From contig NZ_CP016162.1 of assembly GCF_001941865.1 (NCBI RefSeq), positions 3,657,501 through 3,721,500 on the forward strand: DNA of 64,000 nucleotides, in the 5' to 3' direction. Position numbers and translations under genes: made by a program. Numbering within the stretch: position 1 is the first letter of the stretch; each line of letters starts with the position of its first letter. The DNA comes from Pseudomonas alcaliphila JAB1 (lineage in GTDB: Bacteria > Pseudomonadota > Gammaproteobacteria > Pseudomonadales > Pseudomonadaceae). This document shows, in pieces, positions 26,450 to 35,027 of the stretch. Below the pieces are notes generated by a model, which was given only the letters and a program-made list of their open reading frames with translations, was not told where the DNA came from and did not search any database.

Positions 26450-27496
26450 ATGCCGACCCAGACCGCTCGCCTGCTCAAGCGCCTGCGCAATGACTTCCAA
26501 CTGTCGATCATCACCCTGATGGGGCTGTTCGGGGTTATCGGCATCTCGCCTTATGCCGTCTACCGTCTGCAGGAAGGCAATTACCTGGTCGGTATCGCCG
26601 ACACCGTCATCGTCTTTTCCACCCTGTTCGCCGTGCTCTATGCCTGGGTCACCCGCGACACGGTCAAGCCCGGTATCTACCTGGCGGCCGTGTTCTCTGT
26701 CGGCGCCACGCTGATCGCCATCAACCTGGGGGTCAACGGCCTGTTCTGGATCTATCCGCTGATCCTCTTCAACTTCTTCATGGTCACCCCCGGCAAAGCC
26801 CTGCTGGCCACTGCACTGGTGCTGGTCAGCCTGGTCAGCCACGCCCTGCTGGTACCCGGCAGCGTGTTCGAAAGCCACTACCAGATGGTGTCGTTCCTGG
26901 TCACCTGCATGATGGCCAGCGTGCTCAGCTTCATCTTCGCCTTCCGCACCCGCAACCAGCGCGACCAGCTGCAATCGCTGGCCATTCATGATCCGCTGAC
27001 CGGCGCGCGCAACCGCCGGGCGATGAACGAAGAATTGAAGATTGCCATGGCCAGCCATCGCCGCCACAGCGACAGTTACGGCTTGCTGGTGATGGATCTG
27101 GATCACTTCAAGCAGATCAACGACCGCTTCGGTCATCACGTCGGCGACCAGGTGCTGGTGGCCTTCGTCGAACTGATCAAACGCTGCTCACGCAAGGAAG
27201 ATCGCTTGTTCCGCTTTGGCGGCGAGGAGTTTCTCCTGCTGCTGCCCAACACCGACCAGACGGGCCTGCAGGCCGCGGCGCAGAATCTGCTCAGTTGGGT
27301 GGCGCAGGAGCTTAAAAGCCCAGGCGGCGCGGTGACCGTCTCCATCGGCGGCGCCATTCTGCATAGTGGCGAGCACTGGGAGAGCTGGCTGCAGCGCGCC
27401 GATGAGTGCCTGTATCGCGCCAAGAGCGAGGGGCGCAATCGCGCGGTTATCGCCGACGCTCCAAACGATCAGAGCAAGACTGCCACCAGCCACTGA
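26450..27496 (+). CDS. Membrane diguanylate cyclase (GGEEF)
   Basis: This 348-residue protein has about six membrane helices (residues 17-165) without a large periplasmic domain, then a cyclase domain with HDPLTGARNRRAM, DLDHFKQINDRFGHHVGD and GGEEF at 257-261. The inhibitory site RKED sits five residues earlier. It should be an active and product-inhibited cyclase. The ATG at 26450 is taken; an upstream in-frame start is not supported by a ribosome site. Confidence 0.88.
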   Translation: MPTQTARLLKRLRNDFQLSIITLMGLFGVIGISPYAVYRLQEGNYLVGIADTVIVFSTLFAVLYAWVTRDTVKPGIYLAAVFSVGATLIAINLGVNGLFWIYPLILFNFFMVTPGKALLATALVLVSLVSHALLVPGSVFESHYQMVSFLVTCMMASVLSFIFAFRTRNQRDQLQSLAIHDPLTGARNRRAMNEELKIAMASHRRHSDSYGLLVMDLDHFKQINDRFGHHVGDQVLVAFVELIKRCSRKEDRLFRFGGEEFLLLLPNTDQTGLQAAAQNLLSWVAQELKSPGGAVTVSIGGAILHSGEHWESWLQRADECLYRAKSEGRNRAVIADAPNDQSKTATSH

Positions 27497-27500
27497 GGCG

Positions 27501-27827
27501 TCAGCGGCTGCGCTGTTGTTGATAACTGCCACTGCCCGGCTGACGCTCGATGATCAGCCCGCCCGGGTATTCGGTGCTCTGGCGGATGCCCCCACGGCTT
27601 TCGCTGGAATAGCTGCCATAACTGTTTTCCTGACGCACGCTGCCCTGCGGCAGACGCTGCCCACCGTAGAGATTGTGCTGCTGATAACTGGACGAGCCCG
27701 AGACGCTGCCACTGGCACCGGGGCTGACGTAGCTCTTGGGAATGACGCGAATGGTCTGCGGCTGATCGGCGAACGCAGCGCTGACGAACGCCGTCGCCAG
27801 GATCAATACGAGGGAACGAATGAACAT
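27501..27827 (-). CDS. Small exported Ser/Gly/Gln-rich protein
   Basis: This 108-residue protein has a signal peptide (SLVLILATAFVSAAFA) and a low-complexity mature part rich in Ser, Gly, Tyr and Gln (GSVSGSSSYQQHNLYGGQ, ENSYGSYSSESRGG). It is probably periplasmic or surface-exposed. The function is unknown. The ATG at 27827 follows GGGAGTTGCTC. Confidence 0.65.
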   Translation of the reverse strand: MFIRSLVLILATAFVSAAFADQPQTIRVIPKSYVSPGASGSVSGSSSYQQHNLYGGQRLPQGSVRQENSYGSYSSESRGGIRQSTEYPGGLIIERQPGSGSYQQQRSR

Positions 27828-27934
27828 GAGCAACTCCCATCTGAGTCAGGGCCAGACGTCACGCGCCTGAGCCGAAAATCATCATCACACCGGCTTTGAC
27901 AGCAACGCGAGGGAATTTTCAGCGCTGATACGAC

Positions 27935-27960
27935 AAAGGGTCAGCCGAAGCTGACCCTTT
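27935..27960 (-). terminator. Hairpin downstream of tRNA-Thr
   Basis: AAAGGGTCAGC pairs with GCTGACCCTTT over eleven base pairs around a CGAA loop, on the 3' side of the tRNA. The following T tract is short (TTTGTCG). Confidence 0.75.
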
Positions 27961-27968
27961 GCTGGAAA

Positions 27969-28044
27969 TGGTGCCGGAGATAGGAATCGAACCTGCGACC
28001 TTCGCGTTACGAGTGCGCTGCTCTACCGACTGAGCTACACCGGC
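27969..28044 (-). tRNA. tRNA-Thr (anticodon CGU)
   Basis: The 76-nt gene encodes the CCA end. It has T-loop TTCGATT, D-arm GCTCAGTCGGTAGAGC, and the anticodon loop CTCGTAA, giving CGU, which reads ACG. Several stem positions do not pair as I fold them: U6-U67 in the acceptor, A31-C39 and G27-A43 in the anticodon stem, and C50-A64 in the T stem. It is the only tRNA in the window. Expression is likely, since a hairpin terminator follows. Confidence 0.85.
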
Positions 28045-28099
28045 GGGAAAACCTCGGCATTATGCGAGTTGCCACGCTCGCGCTCAAGTCGCTGCGACG

Positions 28100-28942
28100 T
28101 CAGTTGTCGAGCAGTTCGATGCGGTCGTCGTGGATGCGGATCAGGCCCTGCTTGTAGAGGCCACCGATGGCCTTCTTGAAGTTGCCCTTGCTGACCCGGA
28201 AATGCTCGGAGATCAGTTCCGGCGGGCTCTTGTCACCCAGTGCCAGCACACCGCCCTGCGCACGCAGTCGTTCGATGATCTGCTCGGCCAGGCCACTGGC
28301 GGCTTCGTGACCGATGGGCTGCAGGCTCAGGCTGATCTTGCCATCGGCACGCAGCTCCTTGATGTAGCCCTTCTCGCGCATGCCGCTGCGGATGAACTTG
28401 AACAGCTCGTTCTTGTGGATCAGGCCCCAGTGCTTGCCGTCGATGATGGCCTTGAAACCGAGGTCGGTACGTTCGACCACCAGCAGGTCGACTTCCTGGC
28501 CGACCTGGTAGTTGGCCGGCACCTTGTCCAGGTGGCGATCCAGGCGTGCGGTGGCGGTGAGGCGACGGGTGCGTTTATCCAGGTAGAGGTAGATCACACA
28601 GTAGTCGCCGATCTGCAGTGGGCGCTTCTCTTCGGAATGCGGCAGCAGCAGGTCCTTGGGCAGGCCCCAGTCGAAGAACAGGCCGACGCGGTTGATGTCC
28701 ACCACCTTGAGGCTGGCGAACTCACCGAGCTGGATCTTCGGTTTCAACGTGGTGGCGATCAGCTTGTCTTCGCTGTCGAGGTAGAGAAACACGTTGAGCC
28801 AGTCATCGACTTCGCTCGGCGTGTCCTTGGGGATGTAGCGCTTGGGCAGGAGGATTTCGCCGTCCGCACCACCGTCCAGGTACAGACCGAAGTCGGTGTG
28901 CTTGACCACCTGCAAAGAATTCATCCGCCCAATCAAGGCCAT
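28100..28942 (-). CDS. S1-domain RNA-binding protein, CvfB-like
   Basis: This 280-residue protein has tandem S1 OB-fold domains (about 1-65, 66-140, 145-215; note GQEVDLLVVERTDLGFKAI and GKHWGLIHKNELF) and a C-terminal winged helix (GNFKKAIGGLYKQGLIR). This layout is that of CvfB (YitL), an RNA-binding regulator of virulence gene expression in Gram-positives. Its bacterial target in Pseudomonas is unknown. Confidence 0.8.
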   Translation of the reverse strand: MALIGRMNSLQVVKHTDFGLYLDGGADGEILLPKRYIPKDTPSEVDDWLNVFLYLDSEDKLIATTLKPKIQLGEFASLKVVDINRVGLFFDWGLPKDLLLPHSEEKRPLQIGDYCVIYLYLDKRTRRLTATARLDRHLDKVPANYQVGQEVDLLVVERTDLGFKAIIDGKHWGLIHKNELFKFIRSGMREKGYIKELRADGKISLSLQPIGHEAASGLAEQIIERLRAQGGVLALGDKSPPELISEHFRVSKGNFKKAIGGLYKQGLIRIHDDRIELLDN

Positions 28943-29182
28943 CGCGTTTCACCTCACCAAAACAGCCGGCCATTCTACCCGAGTTAATCCGCGACCGGGC
29001 CGGCGTCGTAGCGAATCGACGGCCGGTCGAATGGTGGTGTAAGTGACTGGGAAACAAGCCATAAGTTGCCGCGAAAAGCTGGCCAGGCGCAGCCTTATGC
29101 TATTCACCAGAGCGATTAACCAAGCAGAAAGGAGCTGCTTGAGGCATAATGGCCGGCCGCCCTTCTGAAAGAGATCAAGGTC

Positions 29183-29374
29183 ATGGCCACCCTGCGCGTG
29201 AAGTCCTCCTCCAGCAAAGTCAGCAAACCCGCCCCAGCCGTGGAAACCCGCGAGTCCATCGAGGCGCAGATTGCAGCCTTCCTGCAGGGCGGCGGCGAGA
29301 TCCAGCAGATCGCCAAGGGCGTCAGCGGCCAGACTTACGGCGGCACTCGCCAGATCACCATCAGCAAGAAGTGA
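29183..29374 (+). CDS. Small protein with a SutA-like C-terminal motif
   Basis: This 63-residue protein has a Ser/Lys-rich start (MATLRVKSSSSKVSKPAPAV) and a helix with IEAQIAAFLQGGGEIQQIAKGV. The pattern FL-x-x-GG-x-(I/V)-Q-x-I resembles the C-terminal part of the RNA-polymerase-binding regulator SutA of P. aeruginosa; the acidic N-terminus of SutA is absent. The start follows a GAAAGAGATCAAGGTC context. The relationship is a suggestion from motif only. Confidence 0.55.
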   Translation: MATLRVKSSSSKVSKPAPAVETRESIEAQIAAFLQGGGEIQQIAKGVSGQTYGGTRQITISKK

Positions 29375-29413
29375 TCGCTTCGGGTGCGCATTGCGCACCC
29401 AGCCCCTCCCTCA

Positions 29414-30559
29414 TTATTCGCTCGCCAGCCCCAGGCGCAGCAACTGCCCTTTCGGCGCATCCGTCAGCACGTAGATATAGCCGTCCGGCCCCTGCCGTAC
29501 GTCGCGTACCCGTGCGTTGAGCGATTGCAGCAGACGTTCCTCATGCACGATCTTGTCGCCATCGAGCTGCAGGCGGATCAGTGCCTGGCCGGCAAGTGCG
29601 CCGATGAACAGGTTGTGCTGCCAGGCCGGGAAACGCTCGGCATCGTAGAAGGCCATGCCGCTGATGGCCGGTGATTTTTCCCAGACGTGATGCGGCGACT
29701 CGGTACCTTCCACGGTTTTGCCCTTGGCCTCGGGAATTGCCAGCATCGAATAGTTGACCCCGTGCGTCGCCAGCGGCCAGCCGTAGTTCTTGCCCGCTTC
29801 GGGAACGTTGATTTCGTCGCCGCCACGCGGGCCATGCTCATGGGTCCACAAGCGGCCACTCCAGGGGTTGAGCGCCGCACCCTGCTGGTTGCGATGGCCG
29901 TAGGACCAGATTTCCTCACGCGCGCCGTCGCGGCTGACGAAGGGGTTGTCCTCGGGGATGCGCCCGTCCGGGAAGATGCGCACCAGCTTGCCCTGCAGTT
30001 TGTCGAGGTCCTGCGCCGTGGGGCGATTGTTGTTGTCGCCCAGGGCGATGAACAGATGGCCATCGCGGTCGAACACCAGCCGCGAGCCAAAGTGCGTGCC
30101 ACTGGACAGCTTGGGTTGCTGGCGGAAGATCACCTCGAAGCCTTCCAACGCCGTGGCATCAGCCGACAGCTTGCCGCGCCCGACAGCCGTACCTGCCGCG
30201 CCGTCGCCCTCCTCGGCGTAGGACAGATAGACCAGGCGGTCCTCGGCGAAGTCAGGCGACAGCACCACGTCGAGCAAGCCGCCCTGGCCGACGGCGAAGA
30301 CCTTGGGCACGCCGCGCAGCGGCTGCGACACCTCGCCATCGGCACTTACCCGACGCAAGGCACCTGGCCGCTCGCTGACCAGATAACCCTGGCCATCCGG
30401 CAGAAAGGCGACGGCCCAGGGGTTGGCCAGACCTTCGGCGACGGTGTGAACGTTCAACGGCCCCAGCTCGGAACTCAGTTGGCGGTCTTCGGCGAAGCTG
30501 TACTGATAACCGAACAGGGCGAGCAGACCGAGGGCTGCGAGGGGTTTCAGGCGCGGCAT
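29414..30559 (-). CDS. PQQ-dependent sugar dehydrogenase (Asd/YliI type)
   Basis: This 381-residue periplasmic protein has a signal peptide (LAALGLLALFGYQYSFA) and a six-bladed propeller of the glucose/sorbosone dehydrogenase family. Motifs include LANPWAVAFLPDG, GQGGLLDVVLSPDF, GDNNNRPTAQDL, SYGHRNQQGAAL and HEHGPRGGDEINV. E. coli YliI (Asd) has the same family and oxidises aldose sugars with PQQ and calcium. The ATG at 30559 follows GGAGACGCCACG. Confidence 0.85.
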   Translation of the reverse strand: MPRLKPLAALGLLALFGYQYSFAEDRQLSSELGPLNVHTVAEGLANPWAVAFLPDGQGYLVSERPGALRRVSADGEVSQPLRGVPKVFAVGQGGLLDVVLSPDFAEDRLVYLSYAEEGDGAAGTAVGRGKLSADATALEGFEVIFRQQPKLSSGTHFGSRLVFDRDGHLFIALGDNNNRPTAQDLDKLQGKLVRIFPDGRIPEDNPFVSRDGAREEIWSYGHRNQQGAALNPWSGRLWTHEHGPRGGDEINVPEAGKNYGWPLATHGVNYSMLAIPEAKGKTVEGTESPHHVWEKSPAISGMAFYDAERFPAWQHNLFIGALAGQALIRLQLDGDKIVHEERLLQSLNARVRDVRQGPDGYIYVLTDAPKGQLLRLGLASE

Positions 30560-30642
30560 CGTGGCGTCTCCATGCGTCAGACAAGCGGCCATAGTGCAAC
30601 AGCCCCTGAGCCGTGGCAGCCCCGCAAAAGTTTCCTCAGGTT

Positions 30643-31368
30643 TCAGTCCGTCAGGTAGCGCTGCTCGATACGCTGGTAGTCGCCGCTCTCTCTGAGCATA
30701 CGAAGGCCCTCGTCGAAACGCCGACGCTGTTCGTCCCGGCGGAAGCCGACACGGTATGGCGTCTGCGGGAAAATATCGAACCAGGCCAGTGGCTGGGTCA
30801 CGTCGACCTGATCATCCACCTCGCGGTCCAGGTAGCGGATGATGCGCTTGTCGCCCACCACCACATCGGTGCGGCCGCTGTAGAGCAGGCGATTGCGATT
30901 GATCTGCAGCGCCTCCTCACGGTAACGCGGATTGTTCATGGCCATGCGCTCGAACTCCGGCCCCATCAGCAGTCGCGCACGCTGAAAGGCGCTGACCGCG
31001 TACTGGCCGAGGTCGGCGATCTGCTCGATCTGATAACCGCGCTTGGCCAGCGCCACCGCCACGTTCTGGTAATGGATGTAGACGTCCGAATAGAAGGCCT
31101 GCACGCCACTGCGCTCGTGAGTGGTGGTAATGGCGTCGATCTCGCCGCGGCGCAGCATCAGGTGCAAGCGCTCTATCGGCGCGTAATAGGCGGTCAATTC
31201 AAAACCGGCGTTGTGCGCAGCACGCTCCACCAATTCATATTCCAGGCCACGCGGCTCACCTTCGTAGACATAAGGCGGCTTGTGCGTGCCAAAGCCGACA
31301 TGCAGCAGCTCGGCCGCAACCGTCAGGCTCAGGCATGCCAGCATCACCCCCAGCCACCATCTGAGCAT
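30643..31368 (-). CDS. Periplasmic amino-acid-type substrate-binding protein
   Basis: This 241-residue protein has a short signal peptide (LGVMLACLSLTVA) and a type-3 extracellular solute-binding fold (FGTHKPPYVYEGEPRGLEYELVERAA; later RRGEIDAITTT). No permease or ATPase gene is adjacent, so it is an orphan binding protein, perhaps a sensor partner. The specific ligand is unknown. Confidence 0.7.
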   Translation of the reverse strand: MLRWWLGVMLACLSLTVAAELLHVGFGTHKPPYVYEGEPRGLEYELVERAAHNAGFELTAYYAPIERLHLMLRRGEIDAITTTHERSGVQAFYSDVYIHYQNVAVALAKRGYQIEQIADLGQYAVSAFQRARLLMGPEFERMAMNNPRYREEALQINRNRLLYSGRTDVVVGDKRIIRYLDREVDDQVDVTQPLAWFDIFPQTPYRVGFRRDEQRRRFDEGLRMLRESGDYQRIEQRYLTD

Positions 31369-31515
31369 CTTCTACCCCACTATCGGTCCCGCCAGAGCAT
31401 AAACGCCTGGCCGTCTTCATAACCAGAGTGGATGCCGGCCGATTCATTCCGCTTTGCCCTATCGCGGCTAGACTGGCTGCACGCATTTTGCGCCTGCCTT
31501 CAGGAGATCAAGACC

Positions 31516-32493
31516 ATGCTCAAAGCCGAATACCAACAACGCGGCCCGGTGCCGCAGGACGTGATCAGCGCGGTGCCACTGCAGCTGCCGGAACCCGCTG
31601 CCGGACAAGTGCGGGTCAAGGTACTGGCTGCACCGATCAACCCGTCCGACGTGCTGACCCTGACCGGCGCCTACGGCATGCTGCCGCCACTGCCGGCCGT
31701 GGGCGGCAACGAAGGCGTCGGCAAGGTCGAGGCGCTCGGTGAAGGCGTGAACAACTTCAAGGTCGGCCAGACCGTGCTGCTGCCGGTCGGCTGCGGTACC
31801 TGGGTCACGGCTCTGAATGCACCAGCGGAAAAACTCATCCCGCTGCCGGATGCCGACCCGCTGCAATTGGCCATGCTTACCGTCAACCCACCCACTGCCT
31901 CGCTGCTGCTCAGCGAATTCGTCGACCTCAAGCCGGGCGACTGGGTGATCCAGAACGCCGCCAACTCGGGCGTCGGCAGCTACCTGATTCAGTTGGCCAA
32001 GCTACGCGGTTTCAAGACCATCAACGTGGTACGCCGTGATTCGGCCATTGCCGGCGTCGAGGCCGAGGGCGGTGACCTGGTGCTGGTGGACGGCCCGGAT
32101 CTGGCCAAGCGTGTGCGCGCAGCGACTGGCGGCGCCGAAGTTCGCCTGGGTATCGATGCGGTCGGCGGCGTCAGCACCGACAACCTGGCCGCAGTGCTGG
32201 CCAACGGCGGCGTATTGGTGAACTACGGCATGATGAGCGGCCAGGCCTGCCAGGTCTCTCCCGCCTCCTTCGTGTTCCGTGACGTGACCCTGCGCGGTTT
32301 CTGGCTGGCCAAGTGGTTCCAGCAGGCCAGCCCGGCGCAGCAGATGAAGGTGTTCGGCGAACTGGTGCAACTGATCGCCAGCGGCAAGCTGAAGACCCGC
32401 GTCGCGGCGACCTATGACCTGGCACACATCAAGGACGCTGTCGCGGCGGCGGCCAGCGGCGAGCGCGACGGCAAGATTCTGCTGGTGCCCTGA
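31516..32493 (+). CDS. MDR-family NAD(P)H:quinone or 2-enoyl reductase
   Basis: This 325-residue medium-chain reductase lacks the catalytic zinc cysteines. It has APINPSDVLTLTG, GNEGVGKVEALGEGVNNFKVGQ, VNPPTASLLL and QNAANSGVGSYLIQLAK (the Rossmann site, about residues 150-170). Its closest pattern is the MECR/YhdH-like group, acting on quinones or 2-enoyl thioesters with NADPH. The start follows CAGGAGATCAAGACC. Confidence 0.78.
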   Translation: MLKAEYQQRGPVPQDVISAVPLQLPEPAAGQVRVKVLAAPINPSDVLTLTGAYGMLPPLPAVGGNEGVGKVEALGEGVNNFKVGQTVLLPVGCGTWVTALNAPAEKLIPLPDADPLQLAMLTVNPPTASLLLSEFVDLKPGDWVIQNAANSGVGSYLIQLAKLRGFKTINVVRRDSAIAGVEAEGGDLVLVDGPDLAKRVRAATGGAEVRLGIDAVGGVSTDNLAAVLANGGVLVNYGMMSGQACQVSPASFVFRDVTLRGFWLAKWFQQASPAQQMKVFGELVQLIASGKLKTRVAATYDLAHIKDAVAAAASGERDGKILLVP

Positions 32494-32777
32494 GACTGAC
32501 AGCGCACCCTGCCTCCAAAGTGCACCCGGCGCCCCCGTTCCCATGGGGCGCCCTCTCTCCTACCGCCCCCAGCAGCGCACTGCCTGCGGCGAGTACGCCC
32601 TGTGCAGGGCAGGCCACTGCCATTCGCCTGCTTTATCCGCAGCGTGAAACTGCTCAGCCAAAGCAGCTCATATCTGTAGGGAATAAGGCAAAGTACTTTT
32701 TCCCGCGCTAGAATCTATGGGCTTGGTCATTTTATGGCCAATGGCCAATACCCCACTGACTCGCCGGACTGTCACTG

Positions 32778-34949
32778 ATGAAAACTAAAAAAGACGCCGT
32801 AGCCCCCGCAAAGGAAGCCACCCTGGCCGATATCGCCGACAACCTGCTGGCGCCGCCCGCGCTGCCGGGGCACAGCGTTAGCGGCGAGCAGTATCTGTAT
32901 TTCACCGAACGCGATATCGAGCGCATCCTCGATAACCTCGATGGCCTGCGCAACATGGTGTTCCCGCTGGGCGAGCCGCTGGACGAAGGCGAGTCGAGCC
33001 GCATTCAGCAGTTTCCCTCTGTGTGCCTGATCGGCCTCGGCCGCTGCGGCTCGAACATCGCACTGGACGTCGCCTCCCTGGTCTACAACGCGCGCCAGTT
33101 CTATCTGGAAGAGTTTCACAGCGAAGCCACTGCCACCATCGAGCAGGCCTCACGCCCCAGTCGCTGGATTCGCAGCAATCTGTTGCGCGCGCCGCGCAAG
33201 AGCAGCAAGCCGGTATTCCTGATCGAGCCGCTGGTGATGCTCGGCGACCTGGACAAGGACATCGCCGGGCGCATCCGCTTCTCGCGCAAAGGCGAGATGA
33301 GCGGTTTTCTCGACGATTACAGCAAGATGAAGATCATGGACCTGTCCGAGGTGCATGCCGGCGGTGCCGGCAACGCGCCGATCCTCGGTCAGTACCTGGC
33401 CAAGATCATCCTCAACAAGGACACCCAGCGCTTCTCCAACGAAGACTGGAAGTTCATCCACAGCTACCTGATCGACTCCTGCGGGATCAAGGCCAACCAG
33501 TCGCGCCTGTACTTCTATATCTTCAGCGCCGGCGGCGGCACCGGCTCGGGCATGGCCTCGGAGTTCGGCCTGGCGCAGCAGTTCGCCTACATGAGCAAGA
33601 CCTTCGACAGCAAGACGCCGGACGATGGCGAGGCCGAACGCGAACGTGGTTTCGTCTTCGAACCGATCTTCACCAGCGGCATCTGCATCCTGCCGAACAT
33701 TTCCGACCAGCGCAGCGAGATGTCCGAAGCCCTGCACATCAACGCCGGCCGCCTGCTGTGCAAGTACCTGGCCGAGGAATGGGACTTCTCCTACAACTTC
33801 GACAACGAGCAGAACAGCGCCGAAAGCGTGATGCGCCGCATCCGCCCGTGGAACGCGATGATGCTGATCTCCAACGACATCATGCGTTACGCCGAGGAAA
33901 GCGGTGACGGCAGCATCCACAACATCGACGTGACCGCCATGGAGCGCCACGCCAACCAGTACATCTCGCAGCAGATCTTCAACATCCTCACCGCCCAGGC
34001 GGTGACCAGCGACTACGACCAGAACTACTTCCGCCGCGCCGGCATCGACATCGGCGAAACCATCCGCCTCGACGCCAACGACCTGTTCATGAGCCTGGCC
34101 GGCCCGGTGGCCGTGGCTTACGCCGAATCCGTGGTGCCCGAACAGCACACACAACTATCGGAAAAATTCCGTGTACTGGACAAGGAACAAAGCCCGCCAC
34201 GGCTGAACATCGACGACCTGTTCTTCCGCTCCATCGACCTGCCGCACTTCAACAAGGTCACCCAGGCCATCGAAGGCATCAGCCTGCTGCCGATCGAGTC
34301 CAAGCGCTATCGCCAGGCGCTGGAGCAGTACAAGTCCAGTGGCTACGACGCCACGGAGCTGAGCGACCTGCACTTCTTCAAGAACTGCTCCTCGGTGGTG
34401 TCCATCGTCTCGCTGCCCAAGGACTACAAGCTGTCCTACATGGACCTGAACCGGCTCAAGACCCACCTCAACAACCTCTTCCCCAACACCACGCTCAAGC
34501 GCTACGCACTGGTGATCGGTGCCTCGGCGAACCTCTCGCTGACCACCCTGATCGTCAAGAGCCCGTGCCTGTCGGACGACTTCCTGACCCTGATCGTCGC
34601 CTACATCAAGCGCTGCTTCGCCCGCGACCAGTACCGCTTCGACGACAGCCTGGACGACGCCATACTCGACTTCATCGTCGCCGAGCGCTTCGACGAGGCC
34701 AGGCTCGACGCCATGCTCAACGAGCACGAAGACCCGGCGAAGATCCTCGACACCAACTGGTATGCGATCAAACCGATGTACGAGAAGAAGTACCGCGAGC
34801 TGATCCACGACACGGAGAAATTCGTTTCGATCAATGACATCCGACTGACACGCGAAAGCGTCAAACAGGCGATCAAGTACCTGCGCGAAATCTATCGCCA
34901 CCGCATCGGCAAGACCCGGGTGATCTCGCTCAACGATTACGGCAAGTAG
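32778..34949 (+). CDS. FtsZ/tubulin-like GTPase, 723 residues
   Basis: This large soluble protein carries tubulin/FtsZ GTP-binding motifs: VCLIGLGRCGSN (about 82-93, the N-terminal glycine loop), HAGGAGNAP (about 193-201, T3-like), AGGGTGSGMASEFG (251-264, the GGGTGxG T4 signature), MMLISNDIM (T6-like, about 361-369) and LDANDLFMSLAGP (about 431-443, T7-like with two Asp). It is twice FtsZ's length and no cell-division gene is near. It fits the FtsZ-like families described outside FtsZ (Tubulin_2/FtsZl type), thought to act in membrane remodelling. The function here is unknown. Upstream a TAGAAT at 32709-32714 may be a -10 box. Confidence 0.8.
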   Translation: MKTKKDAVAPAKEATLADIADNLLAPPALPGHSVSGEQYLYFTERDIERILDNLDGLRNMVFPLGEPLDEGESSRIQQFPSVCLIGLGRCGSNIALDVASLVYNARQFYLEEFHSEATATIEQASRPSRWIRSNLLRAPRKSSKPVFLIEPLVMLGDLDKDIAGRIRFSRKGEMSGFLDDYSKMKIMDLSEVHAGGAGNAPILGQYLAKIILNKDTQRFSNEDWKFIHSYLIDSCGIKANQSRLYFYIFSAGGGTGSGMASEFGLAQQFAYMSKTFDSKTPDDGEAERERGFVFEPIFTSGICILPNISDQRSEMSEALHINAGRLLCKYLAEEWDFSYNFDNEQNSAESVMRRIRPWNAMMLISNDIMRYAEESGDGSIHNIDVTAMERHANQYISQQIFNILTAQAVTSDYDQNYFRRAGIDIGETIRLDANDLFMSLAGPVAVAYAESVVPEQHTQLSEKFRVLDKEQSPPRLNIDDLFFRSIDLPHFNKVTQAIEGISLLPIESKRYRQALEQYKSSGYDATELSDLHFFKNCSSVVSIVSLPKDYKLSYMDLNRLKTHLNNLFPNTTLKRYALVIGASANLSLTTLIVKSPCLSDDFLTLIVAYIKRCFARDQYRFDDSLDDAILDFIVAERFDEARLDAMLNEHEDPAKILDTNWYAIKPMYEKKYRELIHDTEKFVSINDIRLTRESVKQAIKYLREIYRHRIGKTRVISLNDYGK

Positions 34950-34990
34950 CCGCCCGCGTGGACGAGAACCCGGCGCAACGCCGGCAGGCA

Positions 34991-35014
34991 GGGCGGGCAT
35001 AAGCATGCCCGCCC
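34991..35014. terminator. Possible bidirectional hairpin between convergent genes
   Basis: GGGCGGGCAT (34991-35000) pairs with ATGCCCGCCC (35005-35014) around AAGC, between the convergent GTPase and isomerase genes. There is no T tract. Confidence 0.4.
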
Positions 35015-35027
35015 CTGCACGAATGCA

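Noticed and set aside
33150..34154. A 334-residue minus-strand frame inside the FtsZ-like gene
   Set aside because: Antisense shadow without motifs or ribosome site.
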